From the NCBI GenBank assembly GCA_015039365.1, contig WION01000067.1, positions 124,001 to 188,000 on the forward strand: a stretch of 64,000 nucleotides of DNA. Direction: 5' to 3'. Position 1 is the stretch's first letter; each line of letters begins with the position of its first letter. Below the pieces are notes generated by a model. That model saw only the letters and a list, made by a program, of their open reading frames with translations. It did no database searches and was not told where the DNA came from. This DNA is from Amanita rubescens (taxonomy: Eukaryota > Basidiomycota > Agaricomycetes > Agaricales > Amanitaceae). The translations under genes were made by a program, and so were the position numbers. Of this stretch, positions 32,523 to 42,294 are shown one piece after another.

Positions 32523-34087
32523 TTAAATACCGTGACGATGATGCATCTGGGCTACAATTGCTGGGTTAGGGTGAGCTGGTGCGCCAATATTGTCGTAACG
32601 AAGCGGCAACTTTATAACGCGCTCCTCGGGTGGAGGGAGAAGAGTCACTCTCCCATCCTTATGTTGAGTGAGGCCGGAACCCCACGCTTGTTCACGCCGC
32701 GAAGAGCTCGACACCTCCGATGGCGGATTATACTTGGACCCAAACTGGCTTGGCCCATAATTGTGCATCGACCCGGTCTCGCTTGTTGCAACTTGCCTGG
32801 GAGCAATGAATGAGTCTTCATGATAATGCGACAATGTGTCACCCGTGGTTGGCCTCAGCGTATGTACGGGAGACTCGGATATTTTTTCTGTCACCGACTC
32901 ATGTGGATCGCCCAGAATATCGATTGACGGAGGATATCTGGACCTTCTCGTCTGAGCATTCCTCCTCAAGAGATGAAGCAGAATGCCGATGAGCAATACA
33001 ACTAATACTCCCCCGACGATCCCGCCTATGAGAGCAGCTGTTCTAATTCTAATTCTGTTTGGTTTAAGATTTTGTGAGAATGAAAGGCGGTTTATGCTTA
33101 CCCTCCACTGCTGGATGCAGCACTGTCACTGCGTTTGCTTTTGCTACTGCCTGCAGTTGTGCTGGTGGAATAGATGCCTGCGGGCGTTCCGCCCGTTGAA
33201 CTTGGACTTGGACTGTTCAAACAGCTCTCGTCGTTGAAGTTGAAACCCACTCTAAACGTCACTTCCCCTCCCGATCCCATGCCATGATTGTCCCCTGCGA
33301 CAAGGATAAATGCCGTCCCTCCTTCAATTGGCGGAGTCCAAGAAAATCCTGTTCCTTGTGTTGATGTAGTCGTTATACTCGACTCTGGTATCGTAAACGA
33401 TTGTCCTCCGGGTATGATGACGTCGAAACTTGGCGTTCTAAAAATCGTTATTAATAATGTTGTTTGAAATCGCAATATTAAAACTAATACTGGACCCTTG
33501 TACGGTTGATGCATTCCACCAGATCCGGCGTGATTCGCATTGCGTGAAACGATTATCAGAGCCAACGTAGTAAGAGAAAAGCGCCGCGTATGGATTTGAT
33601 ACGCTATAACAGCTGCTGTCGTCGGATTCCAATACTTGCGTCGCGAGACTTGTTCCACCCGTTCCAAATCCACGAGCATCACTAACCTAATAATGGAAGG
33701 CCCGTTAACGCCGAAAACAAAAGAAGGGAGATGCAGGCGCTTAGCCAAACGACAACTTACCACGGCTACAAATTGGGAATTTGCTGGATAATTGATCGCG
33801 AAACTGGCGGTTGTCGAATTTCCATCGAAAGCATAGTCAATAATTGGACGAACTTCGGCATCATTTGGAAGTGGTGTTGGACCAGAAGGAATGACAAGGA
33901 CGCGGTAAGGAGGTACCCCATCTGATCCTGTGATGGATATTGACAGATTTGAACATTGTGTAGCGGGCGCAGTAAGAACCCAGGAGTATGCCGCTGAAAA
34001 AGTTGGTTGGAGTAACAGAATGTGAAAAAAGAGGAAAGAAACGCGTCCTAAGGAGGGTGATGAAAGCGGGGAAGGGGAGTGCGACAT
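32523..34087 (-). CDS. Single-pass type I membrane protein, copy 1
   Basis: Four exons, 34087-33761, 33686-33496, 33437-33102 and 33042-32523 (introns 74, 58 and 59 bp), 457 residues. Signal peptide (about 1-35), an ectodomain with a YSWVLTAPATQCSNLSI start, a PPYRVLVIPSGPTPLPN strand and an FSWTPPIEGGTAFILVAGD strand, a Ser-rich stalk, then one membrane helix (LIGGIVGGVLVVLLIGILL) flanked inside by RRNAQTRRSR. The cytosolic tail of about 150 residues is polar and ends with LPLRYDNIGA. Function unknown; the layout resembles wall-sensor or receptor-like proteins of fungi. The start is the first ATG; it lies in tandem with the next gene. Confidence 0.8.
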
Positions 34088-34351
34088 CTTCAGGCCCAAG
34101 GGGAAAACCTTCTCAAGCTCCTCATGAGTGAGTAACTTTTATATATTAAATTTTGGAATCGATCGCCATTGCTTTACGCTATGTGGACTGTTCTAGGACG
34201 TGAATCGCTAGCGACCGGACAGGACCAGACGTGGAAATATTCAAGTTAGTTAGACCAGGGGCACCGCATTGCAGTAGTATGCGTGACATCCGGCCGTACA
34301 CCCACCGCCTTCCCGAACCGGATCAAAGTTTCTTTCATATTGCCTTTCCCA

Positions 34352-36005
34352 TTAAAGAGGGTTCTGGCTTCCGAGCAATACTTCCAAATTAGGACGATCC
34401 TGGGCGCCAATCTTGTCGTACCGGGGCGGTAGCTCGACGATGGGCCGTCTAGTGGGTAGAAGAAGCGTGACGCCCGAATCCTCGTGCTGAATGACATTGA
34501 CATCACATGGTTCACGTTGTGAGCCCGGTACTTCCAATGGAGGGTCAATCCTAGACCCAAAATCGCTGGTCCTGTTGTATCCACCACTCCCACTCCCACT
34601 CCCGCTCGCCGACATACTTGTCACTTCACTCGGCCTCAAAGTGAACAGTGGAGTAGATGAATAACCGGATTCCCACTGGTAAACATTCTCGCTTGTGTGC
34701 CTCGCTTCCGCAAATGGCTCTGGACTGTACTGCGATAAAGGGTGATCTCGGGTTGGAATTTGTCCCGTTCTTCTTGAATTTCTCTGCAAGAAATAGTAGA
34801 GAGCACCAACGGCCAGTATTAGAAAACCACCGATCCCCCCGCCGACAATTTCACCTATGAGGGTAGATGTTCTGATCCTATTTATTACAGCTTTAGGGTA
34901 TGCAAACTCGGAAAGAGGGTACTAGCTCACCTTTCACCACTGGATGAACCACTACTTGCGCTACCGTTGGTGGTGGTGGTATTGGAGTTGGCGTTGGCGT
35001 TGGCGTTGGCGTTAGTGTTGGAGGTACTACTGGCGCTGCTTGCAGCCGCGCTGGTGGCATAACTGCCGGCAGGCAGCCCCGGTGTGGAACTCGGACTCAG
35101 AGCGTTCAAACAGCTTGTATCAATATTGTAGTTGATTGAGAATATTGCGGATCCACCCGACCCCATGCCACGGTCATCACCCGCGACGACTATAAGCGTC
35201 GTCTCTGCTTGAATTGGTGGGGTCCACGAAAATCCCGTTCCTTCTGACGATGTTTGCGTTATACCTGACTCTGGTATCACAAACGATTGTCCCCCAGGTA
35301 TGATCCCATCGAAACTCGGCGTCCTATGAGATTTTGTTAATGATGCTTAGAATAAGAATATTTGGACCAACGCCATACCCTTGTACGGTTGATTCCACCC
35401 ACCAGATCCGACTTGCTTCGCATTGGGTGAATTGATTATCCGAGCCAACGAAGTAATAGAAAGGTAATGAATGTGTGCTAAGGCAGCTGCTATCTCCGGA
35501 ATTCGAAACTTTCATGGCAACACTTGTTCCGCCCGTGCCAAATCCACGAGCATCACTAACCTAGCGATAGCAGCCCATCAATGTCAGCACTGAACATAAA
35601 AGTACAAAACCAATAAGCCTCTAGCACACGAGCGCCCGGCCAAAATGGATGAGTCTAGACCAGGCATGGAAAGGGAGGCAACAAGTAAACTTGATAACTC
35701 ACCACCGCAACGAATTGGGAATCTGCTGGGTAATTGATTGCAAAACTGGTAGTTGTTGAATCGCCATCGAAAGGTTGAACAATGACTGTGCGAACTTCTG
35801 CGCTATTGGGAAGCGGCGTGGGACCAAAAGGGACGACGAGAACGCTATAAGGCGGCGTTCCGTCAGATCCTGTAATGGTTATGGATAGGTTTGAACACTG
35901 TGTCGCAGGTGCATTGAGAATCCAGGAATATGCCGCCGAGAAGCTCGGTTGGAGTGCTAGAAGATGGAACGGGAGCAGAAGGGCGCATCGTAAGGAAAGA
36001 AACAT
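34352..36005 (-). CDS. Single-pass type I membrane protein, copy 2
   Basis: Four exons, 36005-35703, 35560-35379, 35323-34931 and 34877-34352, 467 residues; introns 142, 56 and 53 bp. Domain order and intron phases are the same as in the neighbour: YSWILNAPATQCSNLSI, PPYSVLVVPFGPTPLPN, FSWTPPIQAETTLIVVAGD, one helix (GEIVGGGIGGFLILAVGAL) and a tail ending with LPPRYDKIGA. The stalk contains an Asn-Ala repeat (four NA units, about 35005-35032) absent from copy 1. The conserved (L/I)P.RYD(N/K)IGA motif at the tail end in both copies could be a docking motif (inference). Tandem duplicates with diverged stalk and tail. Confidence 0.8.
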
Positions 36006-36705
36006 GTTTGATGCGAAGGCCGCGACGGGGGAGCCTTCAAGCTAACTTCGCCTCCAAGGTAAGATGCAGGGCGCTCCAGTGCTCACAGGCATGGAAAACC
36101 GTTGGTTCTGGGTCCAATTAATTGATTTTTGTCGCTGTGAAACGAATTCATTCGCCGTGAGCTTATCACAACATATTCACTCTAGACCATGATATACTCA
36201 CCAAGCATGCACCGCTGGTGATGACGCCAGTCACGCCACCAACCGCCAGCCTCCAGCTTCAGCTCGACATTGAACGTTGATAATCGGTAATGGAAATACG
36301 CGCCCCGTGTACGCCACATGATGTACCTGTATTTATCAAAGAAGTCACCACAATAGTATTCAACCTGTTCCGAGGCTGTAAGTCTCGACGGTCTCATTCT
36401 GATCGAGAGTAAACATATGCAAATAGTACGGGTCCCGCTCGCCACCAACAGATCCAGGCGGCTCCCTTATCTTGGTACGACAATGCGGTGCCCCTACGCT
36501 GGCTTCACTAGTCCCGCATCTCGTTCTGTCCGGTTCGACGCTAGGGCTCCCCGACCAGGCGTTTTCTTCACTTTCTTTCTCGCATTCTACAACTGCTCTG
36601 AAGAACCTCGCGCGGCGCGCGCGTTGTTGGCCCTGTGGTACCTCTAACTGTACCTGGTGCCAATCTGAACAATTCTAGAACCGATCTTGACACTGACATT
36701 AATAT
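36006..36705. other. Intergenic region
   Basis: No supportable gene; an 88-codon minus frame at 36182-36448 has no recognisable content. Confidence 0.4.
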
Positions 36706-37280
36706 GTGGACGTCGAACTTGACAAAGGCCCATCCAGCGCGGCTAACAAAGTATCAGACGCTAACCAATTGGACAACGCAAGCGTGGCTACCGCCGCCCC
36801 AACACCTTCCATGCGTTCTTCCGCGTCCAAATCAAGCCTCAGTACCCAAGAGTCAACCACCAACGTCGCCGCAGAATCAATGCGATACCAGGTAAGCCTT
36901 TCTCTCAGCCTTGTTTTGCCATAGTTAGCTCCCTGGTTATCGCAGACGGCGCAACATGTTGCGCCTACTGGTTTTCAAAGCGCTCAAACGCTCACGCGTG
37001 GGCAAAATTACCATTGTTATCACACATGATTTGTTGCAAAATGAAGCTACTAATTTTATAAGAAGGATGTGTCGTCGAACAAGGCTTTCGAGGCGACCTG
37101 GAAAATCTGAAATGTTAGGGAAGAGAGCGGGTTTTTCGAAGCGCAGATGCGGACTGGTGGACACCTTTCAAAGAGGAATTGTATTACAAAGTTGACGTGG
37201 ATCCAATTGAACTCCTGGATAGTTCAGACGACGAATTGGTGGACAAGCCTTTCAGGTCCAGGCACCATATGCGTCTCTAG
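36706..37280 (+). other. Two coding-like segments of an unknown gene
   Basis: Segment 1 (36706-36891) reads ELDKGPSSAANKVSDANQLD and goes on Ser/Thr rich to a GTAAGC donor. Segment 2 (37119-37280) begins after a GTTAG acceptor, reads SADADWWTPFKEELYYKVD and ends DDELVDKPFRSRHHMRL with a stop. Both are phase 0, so they could be joined by a 227-bp intron. Segment 1 has no ATG near its start. Family not recognised; it may be the 3' end of a gene whose front is lost. Confidence 0.3.
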
Positions 37281-38261
37281 CCAACTGGATGTTTGGCGCT
37301 CTCACTGATCTGGCATCGGCTCTGAGGAAACATCAGCGCTTCAGCCCCTGCCGAAGCGGGACTAAAAAGGATTAGCCAATTCTTTCTGCTGGACCTCTTG
37401 GTCCAGGACAAAGCTAAACTTTCAGGCTTGCAATGAAAAAAGTTAATATACTACATGTTGTAGAAGTTACGTACATATAAAAGTCAAAAAGCAATAAAAG
37501 TAGTGGATGCATGCAGCCAAATGGCCCCTTGGCGGTCCAGACCTGGGCCTGCTCGGTGAATAATGTCTAATTATTTACATGTGTTATTTCTCGGTTATAA
37601 TAACTTTGTTAGAATTAGTAAGGCCATGTTAGACTGGCCATGGTTCGAGGTCCATGTCCGGAAATGCGGGATGGAACCTCGTTTGCGGTTCAGGTTCAGC
37701 ATACTGGGCGAACCTGGACCTCTGAAGCACCAATCAAATGTTGATCGAAATTGCCTGAGGCAGCCAATATCCACTGAGGCGAGTTCTAGTCCTCCTGCGA
37801 TTCTTTCGGCCTGTTTCATTTGATTCTCGCCGTCACCAATTGCATTGGACGCTAACCAAATTGCTTTTATTCAAGTTCGGCCCCTGGCATCAACCATCCG
37901 CCTGCCAGCTCCTCTAAAACGGTACCTAACGCTTGCAACGATCTTCTGATGTGGTGTGCAGATGATGTCAAGGTCGAAACCGGATTGGTCAGATTGAGCG
38001 AAACCATCTCCGTCGTGTTCTGCCGCTGCGAACAGCAAGCATGGTGGGCGATTGGCGAAGAAAGCTCGGGACGAGACTGTCTTACCGTACTAGCGTTATT
38101 TCCGTTTGACCTATAGCGCGTTTGACTTGAATACGTTTGATGGTGGAGATAAGTTGCGTTTGACTTGAATACGTTTGACCTAAGATCAGCTTCTGGTGGA
38201 GATAGCCCACTAGCTGCGTTTCACTGGAATACGTTATCTCCGTTTGACCTAAGATCAGCTT
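37281..38261. other. Intergenic region with short CGTTTGAC repeats
   Basis: Nothing gene-like. From 38098 to 38270 the phrases GCGTTTGACTTGAATACG, TTTGACCTAAGATCAGCTTC and GGTGGAGATA recur two or three times, a small imperfect tandem repeat next to the HNH gene end. Confidence 0.6.
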
Positions 38262-39599
38262 CTAGTGGGAAATAGCCCGGAGGTAAGAGAGAACGCACGG
38301 AGAGCTTTGCATCCACTGCTGCACTTTCACTCGACTAGCCTCCTTCGCAAACAACTCTTCCGCCTCCTCTCGCCTCTGTCGTTCTGCGGCCATCAATTCA
38401 GGAGTGGTTCCCTTGAGCAACATGGAGAGCGCAAGGACCTTGTCCATCGCACGAAGCATTCCATCTGACATTTTCGTGCTATGATTTCTCCCTCTCGGTC
38501 GTCTATTGCCGTCGTTGTGATCATCAGGTTCTGAAAAACTATCGCTGTCACTTGAGTACGGAGAGGCTGGTGGTATAGGTATAGATTTATAGTGCTCGGC
38601 AAAACGTTGCTCCATCACTTCCTCGATGTCCTGTCCACTGCCCCAGCGTCGATAGGCAGCAACACCATACATGTAGTCAAGGATGACAGTAGATGGCAGT
38701 GATGTGCCCGTACCGGTGATGCGCGCGTCACGTTGCAGAATCGGATCGAGGCTAGTGTCTGGTGCCAAATTATGCAATGTGATGCGACTGGATGGCATTG
38801 GACCTGCCTCAACCCTAGGGATGTCGGCGGGGTCCAAAGCAAAGTTGGGCGTCTAGAGATCACCAGATTCAGTAATTTTCGGAACTTCAAATGTCTACTT
38901 TACGTACCTTTAGGAAAGCCCGTGCGCGAACGACGAATGCAGATTCTTGACCAAAAACATCCCGTTCTCAACAGAGTTAATGCCTAGATTTTTAGGTTCT
39001 AGAGAAGAGTCGTACGAATTGAGACGATCTTGGAGAATAACCGCAATGTACTAGAAGGGTGTTTAGCAAGATGGTGACACGGAACAATGACGACGGATAC
39101 ATACCTCATCGCCCTTGCTTTTGGCGAGTAGGTGTGCTCCATCGCAATCATCGGCATGGGACCCTGTGAAGACGCACACAGGGCCATCGCGCGCCATGAC
39201 ATTACGGCGGAAACGTGAAGAGCGTGTCGTTTGCTCAGAGGCGGTGATTCGATCGTTCAATGTTTTGTGGTCGATGAGATGATAATCTCCTATAGGGGCG
39301 TAAACCAAAATATTAGCGATAAGCGACAGATATTTACCCTCAGGAATATAATGGTAAGCTTCGGCAATATTATCAAGGGAGATACTGTCATAGTCGACAG
39401 GGGTGCCATTGGGCATCGCAGACTCGGAGAGATGTCCACGGACTCCACAAATGGCGAATGTAACAAATCGAAGCCATTTGACAGGGCGGACGGAGAGCCT
39501 CTCGATGTCATTGAAGGGGATGGAGAGTGCTAGAACTTGTCCGCGGTGGGCAGATAAATGTTCACCATGGTGGACGAGCTTAAGTAAGCCTGAACGCAC
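38262..39599 (-). pseudogene. HNH-nuclease-domain protein, probably broken
   Basis: Recognisable order, minus strand: N-terminal region (SIPFNDIERLSVRPVKWLRF), then a beta-rich linker, then the HNH core RDGPVCVFTGSHADDCDGAH-L (39118-39200), an exon with YIAVILQDRLNSYDSS and INSVENGMFLVKNLHS, and the C-terminal part (TPNFALDPADIPRVEAGPMP, ILDYMYGVAAYRRWG). This is the large basidiomycete family with a C-terminal HNH_2-type domain; biological role unclear. Two problems: no ATG opens the first exon (its frame reaches a stop upstream, so a 5' exon is missing or lost), and the exon near 38935 needs a one-base shift between NLHSS and the AFLKTPNF continuation. Either decay or a read error; I mark it as a likely pseudogene. 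Confidence 0.6.
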
Positions 39600-39655
39600 T
39601 TTTGAGCCTTTTGTCGGCGTTAAAGTGTATACTCATACTAATTTCCCTTGTAAAG

Positions 39656-39706
39656 TTCCATCTGGCAATCTAGTAGGACAACCTGGACTCAGCTCCCTCA
39701 AGAGCG
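39656..39706 (+). pseudogene. VPS10 exon 9 fragment
   Basis: TTCCATCTGGCAATCTAG and ACCTGGACTCAGCT and CCCTCAAGAGCG match VPS10 23124-23180 ([19 protein letters not shown]) with small deletions. Confidence 0.75.
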
Positions 39707-39789
39707 CCAGGTACGCCACTTTAGACCCGGCGCATCAATTCACGCACCTTAAGGTCACCGGACCAACCCCTTGTTCCTGACCGCATTAA

Positions 39790-39809
39790 CCCCCCCCCCC
39801 CCCCCCCCC
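39790..39809. repeat. Run of 20 C
   Basis: Twenty consecutive C bases. Length is unreliable in any assembly. Confidence 0.95.
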
Positions 39810-39886
39810 AACTTCAACTTCTCAGCGCAGTGTGATGATGACAACAAGGTATATTACGGTGCGTTTAAGGATATTCAGCTATTAAC

Positions 39887-40370
39887 ATGCAAACCACCAG
39901 AACGACCTTTCTCCTATGCTTCATGATGTACCTATCGCACTTTTGCATGACGTGCTCCCCAACGGCCCATATCTCCTCCCTCACTGTCGCGCACCAGTCG
40001 CAGCAGCACTCTTCCATCCATACATACCTGTCCACCGCGAGGTAGCTGCTCATTCTATGAGGTCTATCTCGAACCACGTTACCACTGCGGGCCAACGGAC
40101 TACCCACTCGGATTCGGAAAAAAATACTGCCTCGCATTTGCTGCTAATCAAGACAAGTTCACCCCGCGAGGACGAGAATGGATATTAGATACGATGCAGT
40201 GTCTCCAGGAAGCGCTCATTCCTGAAGCACAGGGTATTTCAGAAATTATGACGTGCGAGCAGTTGGATGACTATGCATTTTCGACGCATCCCAAGTGTTA
40301 TATTGATAATGGCTTTTGTACGCTGCCCCCTTCGGATTGGGAGGAAGTGGTCAAGATTGTTGGGGATTAA
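39887..40370 (+). CDS. Small secreted cysteine protein (fungal CGP / CxLPxSDW pattern)
   Basis: Two exons, 39887-39996 and 40046-40370, with a 49-bp intron (GTCGCA..GGTAG); 144 residues. Signal-type N-terminus (FLLCFMMYLSHF), then CSFYEVYLEPRYHCGPTDYP, FGKKYCLAF, WILDTMQCLQEALIPEA, a CEQL, AFSTHPKCYIDNGFCTLP and PSDWEEVV at the end. This cysteine order recurs, as I recall, in secreted Agaricomycete proteins of unknown role; I give no function. Without the intron the frame is broken, so the model depends on it, but its size equals nearly all other introns here. A broken copy lies at 30899-30990; both copies precede a Knh1-like gene. Confidence 0.6.
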
Positions 40371-40607
40371 GACTATGTTCGGGTCATGGAACGCGATAAA
40401 GATAGAGGCGGAGATGGCATGCTGATTGTGGGGCGTTATACCTCTTCTTGGTGTCTAAGGGAGTTTGACTCGTCGTTAATCTTATCGTGGATCTTGTTGC
40501 TACTGATATAAACGATTAAAGTGCTAAAATTACTATGTAATAGTACCATAAACACCAATCAAAAGAAGCGTTTTGAACGCTTAACTCGTAATCATAAAAT
40601 CACATCC
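40371..40607. other. Convergent gap
   Basis: 3' ends of two converging genes; no further feature. Confidence 0.5.
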
Positions 40608-41520
40608 TCAAAATAACGCCATAAAAACCGGTGCACAGATGCTTAATAGCAAGCCGGGTACGAAGGGGGTATAAGGCGCGGCACTATTGGTAGATGTACT
40701 AGGTATGCTCGCAGATGGTGTCGTGGTTGCGGTGGCTTGGGTAATGACAACCGTTGTGGAGGGCAAAGGAGTAGTGGTGAGGCCTGCGCCCGTCAACGTC
40801 GTGCTTGTGCTGGGTGACAAACTGGAGGAGGGGGTCGAATTGACAGAGGCGGTAGTGCTTGAAGTGCCCGGATTGGTGGAGGTCGGATTGCCAGAGGTCG
40901 AACTGGCAGGGGGCGAGGGGGTACTCCCACCGGTCAAATACCCAGGAGGTGGGACAGCTTTCGACGGGTCGTTGAGCTTGCCAATACCCCAGGGAATCGC
41001 CTGACCCGTGCCAGGCTGTGTCACGTTGGGCGGAGGTGTTGTCTGCCCAGAGCTAGAAGCAATAGCAAACCGCGTCGTCCACTGCCTGTTGACAGTATTA
41101 GGCGAAGTGAACTGGTAAAAGTAGATTGCAGAGTTTGGGGTACCTATAAAGCACCGTTCAGCTTGAATGTGGCTGACTTTTTTTTTTTACAAAAATACTC
41201 ACTTGAGGGCAAGTCCACATAAAGGATCCGGATTTTGTACCATCCAGGTTCTGTACAACGGCTGACGCGCGTGTGAGGGAAAGAAACAGTAGAGAAGCGT
41301 CAGTACATACTAGTCAAGGGAATCATGTTAAAATTATCGCCAGTCATGAGCTGAATCGACATGCCCTTCCAGACGGTGGAGGAACTTGTGTCCCCAATCC
41401 ACTCAATCCCGCACTGGCTACCGGCGTTGGCGACATAGCCTGGTCCAGGGGGCGCTGGGCGTGACGTCCGCTACTACCAAGAAGGCAGGCAGGATGGCGA
41501 GAATCGCGATTATGAACATT
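40608..41520 (-). pseudogene. Kre9/Knh1-like GPI-anchored protein, copy 2, frameshifted
   Basis: Same exon plan as copy 1 at 31.1-32.0 kb. Exon 1 starts at ATG 41520 with a shorter signal peptide. Around 41445-41455 it has one extra base compared with copy 1 (CAGGGGGCG against CAGGGACG on the + strand), and the start of exon 3 near 41140 is one base short. Both shift the frame, so no simple splice choice gives a full protein. The domain sequence in between is well kept (GDTSSSTVWKGMSIQLMTGD), as is the long Ser/Thr-rich stalk and the hydrophobic GPI-type tail. A young pseudogene or two read errors. Confidence 0.65.
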
Positions 41521-42294
41521 ACACTTGATGATAGGAGGGGTAAAAAAGAGAATTTTCGTTGAGGACTGGCGTTCAAAAGGGAATCGTGAGACGCGTTAAA
41601 CGGTAAACCTTTTTAGCCTTTCAAACACCGGAGATGGACGTGTACTAGGGCGGCCGCCCTCGAAACGTGACAGCAGTGACGTTATGGATCATCGATCATC
41701 GGTTATGTACTTGCGCCGTAAACTTGGAAACTCTATCAGTCGCAGACAACGTGAGGAGCCGTCTGATCCGTTAGAACAGCAGGTTCTCCGCACATGAACA
41801 AAAATAAGCGCGATCGCAAGCAGTGCGGAAACACGAGTATGCCAGGAGGCCGCTACGAGCATAATGCTATGCGTTCAGTCTGGACCGGTCTATATCACAA
41901 GCCTAGCTCTATTGAAGGATGTTTCAAGTAGGCCGCGTGGGAGCCCTAAAGAAACATTGGGTCCGCGAGAAACACGAAAATGGCAACGACTGTACCAGGC
42001 ATATGATACAGCGACACGCGTCTCAAGTTCTAGAATCTATACCACCATGATAGGCATCTGTCACACCAACTGTACTCCAAAATACTTTTCTTCCGGTGTA
42101 CGGTGTTTTATCGCCGTATGTTATCCCCAGACGCCACCAAAGTTCGACATCCATCGTGTCGCCCACTTGAACCCGGATGGTCCTTACTGAGAAATGTCAT
42201 GCAGAGTGGTCAATGACGGGAGACAACGGAAATGGTAAATGATGGATCTTCTGGGAGATTCGAATCCCTTTCACCTGTGCATGATGGGAAAGTT
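41521..42294. other. Intergenic region
   Basis: No supported gene. Some frames up to 108 codons on + (41864-42190) without family resemblance. Confidence 0.4.
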
